Shown: one piece after another, positions 63,205 through 64,000 of the stretch | Position numbering within the stretch: the first letter of the stretch is position 1 | Layout of the letters: every line of letters begins with the position of its first letter | Assembly: GCF_030064675.1 (NCBI RefSeq) | Contig: NZ_CP116413.1 | Span: forward strand, 6,356,001-6,420,000 | From: Crossiella sp. CA-258035 | GTDB lineage: Bacteria > Actinomycetota > Actinomycetes > Mycobacteriales > Pseudonocardiaceae | Length of the DNA stretch: 64,000 nucleotides | Direction of reading: 5' to 3' | Notes under the pieces: model-generated | What the model saw: the letters and a program-made list of their open reading frames with translations, nothing else | What the model was told of the DNA's origin: nothing | The model's database searches: none | Translations under genes and position numbers: made by a program

Positions 63205-64000
63205 TCAGCGGCCGCGCAGCTCGCGGCGCAGGATCTTCCCGGACAGCGCACGTGGCACCGCGTCGATGAACTCGACCACCCGGATCTTCTTGTACGGCGC
63301 GACCTTCCCGGCCACGAACTCCATCACCTCCCGCTCCGCCAAGGCTTCCTGACCGGGGGCGCGCACCACGAACGCCTTGGGCACCTCCTCGCCCTCGGCG
63401 TCGCGGACCCCGATCACCGCGGCGTCGGCGACCCGGGGATCGGAGAGCAGCACGGCTTCCAGCTCGGCGGGCGGCACCTGGTAGCCCTTGTACTTGATCA
63501 GCTCCTTGAGCCGGTCCACGATGAAGAAGTTGCCCTCGGCGTCCACCCGGCCGATGTCGCCGGTGTGCAGCCAGCCGTCCTCGTCGATCATCGCCGCGGT
63601 GTCCGCGCCCCTGGCGAAGTAGCCCTTCATCACCTGCGGCCCGCGGATCCACAGCTCACCCGCGCCGTCGGTGTCCTGTCCGGTGGCCGGGTCGACGATC
63701 CGGCATTCGGTGTTGGGCACCAGCTTGCCCACCGTGCCCTCCGGCGGGTGCTCGTCGGAGTCGGGGACCACGTGGGAGACCGGGGACAGCTCGGTCATGC
63801 CGTAGCCCTGGGTGATCCGCACGCCGAGCCGGGTGGCGCACAGGTGGCCGGTGTCGGCGTCCAGGGGGGCGGCCGCGCACAGCACGGACTTCAGCGCGGA
63901 GAGGTCGAACCGGTCCACCACGGGGTGTTTGGCCAGGGCGAGCACGATCGGCGGGGCCACCGGCACCTTGGTCACCCGGTGCTCGGCCAGCGCGGTGAGG
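63205..64000 (-). CDS. AMP-forming acyl-CoA / 4-coumarate-CoA ligase, N-terminus beyond window
   Basis: C-terminal about 264 residues of an adenylate-forming ligase; the start lies past base 64000. Visible core motifs: YGMTELSPVS (A5), GELWIRGPQVMKGYF, GWLHTGDIG (A7), FIVDRLKELIKYKGYQVPPA (A8) and PRALSGKILRREL with the A10 Lys. Most like 4-coumarate-CoA ligases or long-chain acyl-CoA synthetases; the acyl substrate cannot be told without the binding pocket. Confidence 0.92.
   Translation of the reverse strand, partial: LTALAEHRVTKVPVAPPIVLALAKHPVVDRFDLSALKSVLCAAAPLDADTGHLCATRLGVRITQGYGMTELSPVSHVVPDSDEHPPEGTVGKLVPNTECRIVDPATGQDTDGAGELWIRGPQVMKGYFARGADTAAMIDEDGWLHTGDIGRVDAEGNFFIVDRLKELIKYKGYQVPPAELEAVLLSDPRVADAAVIGVRDAEGEEVPKAFVVRAPGQEALAEREVMEFVAGKVAPYKKIRVVEFIDAVPRALSGKILRRELRGR

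Overview
The window is 64 kb of a high-GC actinobacterial chromosome. The gene content and order point to a filamentous actinomycete, most likely Pseudonocardiaceae (my inference, not tested by search). Evidence: codons overwhelmingly end in G/C, GTG starts are very common, and there are actinobacteria-only markers (mIHF, BldD, a helicase-degenerate PriA, an Rv1382-like protein inside the pyr operon, a B-4DMT membrane protein beside pepQ). Three blocks follow the order I remember from Mycobacterium tuberculosis: pyrR-pyrB-pyrC-x-carA-carB-pyrF-mihF-gmk-rpoZ-coaBC-metK-priA-def-fmt-rsmB; aroC-aroK-aroB-aroQ-pepQ-efp-nusB; and rarA-alaS-ruvX-mltG-aroE. No tRNA, rRNA, insertion sequence, integrase or CRISPR array was seen.

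Layout: 1-2.6 kb holds rsmB, fmt and def. At 2.7-4.6 kb lie an ECF sigma factor and a single-pass membrane protein that is probably its partner. priA follows, then a DUF433/DUF5615 pair of toxin-antitoxin type behind GCATGC palindromes. 7.4-20.1 kb is metabolic core on the minus strand (metK, coaBC, rpoZ, gmk, mihF, whole pyrimidine operon), headed by a PyrR-type leader. 20.2-21.7 kb is a secreted phosphodiesterase-like enzyme with a DasR-like site in front. bldD is on the plus strand at 22 kb and two PH-like unknowns face it. 24-31 kb holds nusB, efp, pepQ, two acetyltransferases, the shikimate genes and a prepilin peptidase.

31.8-37.2 kb breaks the conserved order. About 1.1 kb of gene-free, strongly purine-skewed DNA with two DnaA-box-like sites precedes a PTS locus: EIIA and EIIB diverge from a DasR-like regulator, an EIIC and HPr. 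A secreted SGNH lipase follows. 37.3-45.5 kb returns to core genes (aroE, mltG, ruvX, alaS, DUF948/DUF6167, rarA) and includes a PD-(D/E)xK-like nuclease candidate translationally coupled to rarA.

45.6-64 kb is accessory: a uridine-kinase-like protein with a degenerate 11-residue repeat tail, PhoD phosphatase, a large subtilisin-type protease, a metallophosphoesterase, a class V aminotransferase with an SGNH hydrolase, a class I aminotransferase beside an APH-like kinase, DUF389 membrane protein, aspS, a zinc alcohol dehydrogenase, a ThrE-type exporter, and the C-terminal part of an acyl-CoA/4-coumarate ligase. A cluster of 22-bp direct and inverted repeats lies between the last two genes.

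The strongest unexplained items are the purine tract at 32 kb, the 22-bp repeat cluster at 63.1 kb, the RarA-coupled nuclease candidate, the GCATGC palindromes before the DUF433/DUF5615 pair, and the DasR-like site in front of the phosphodiesterase gene.
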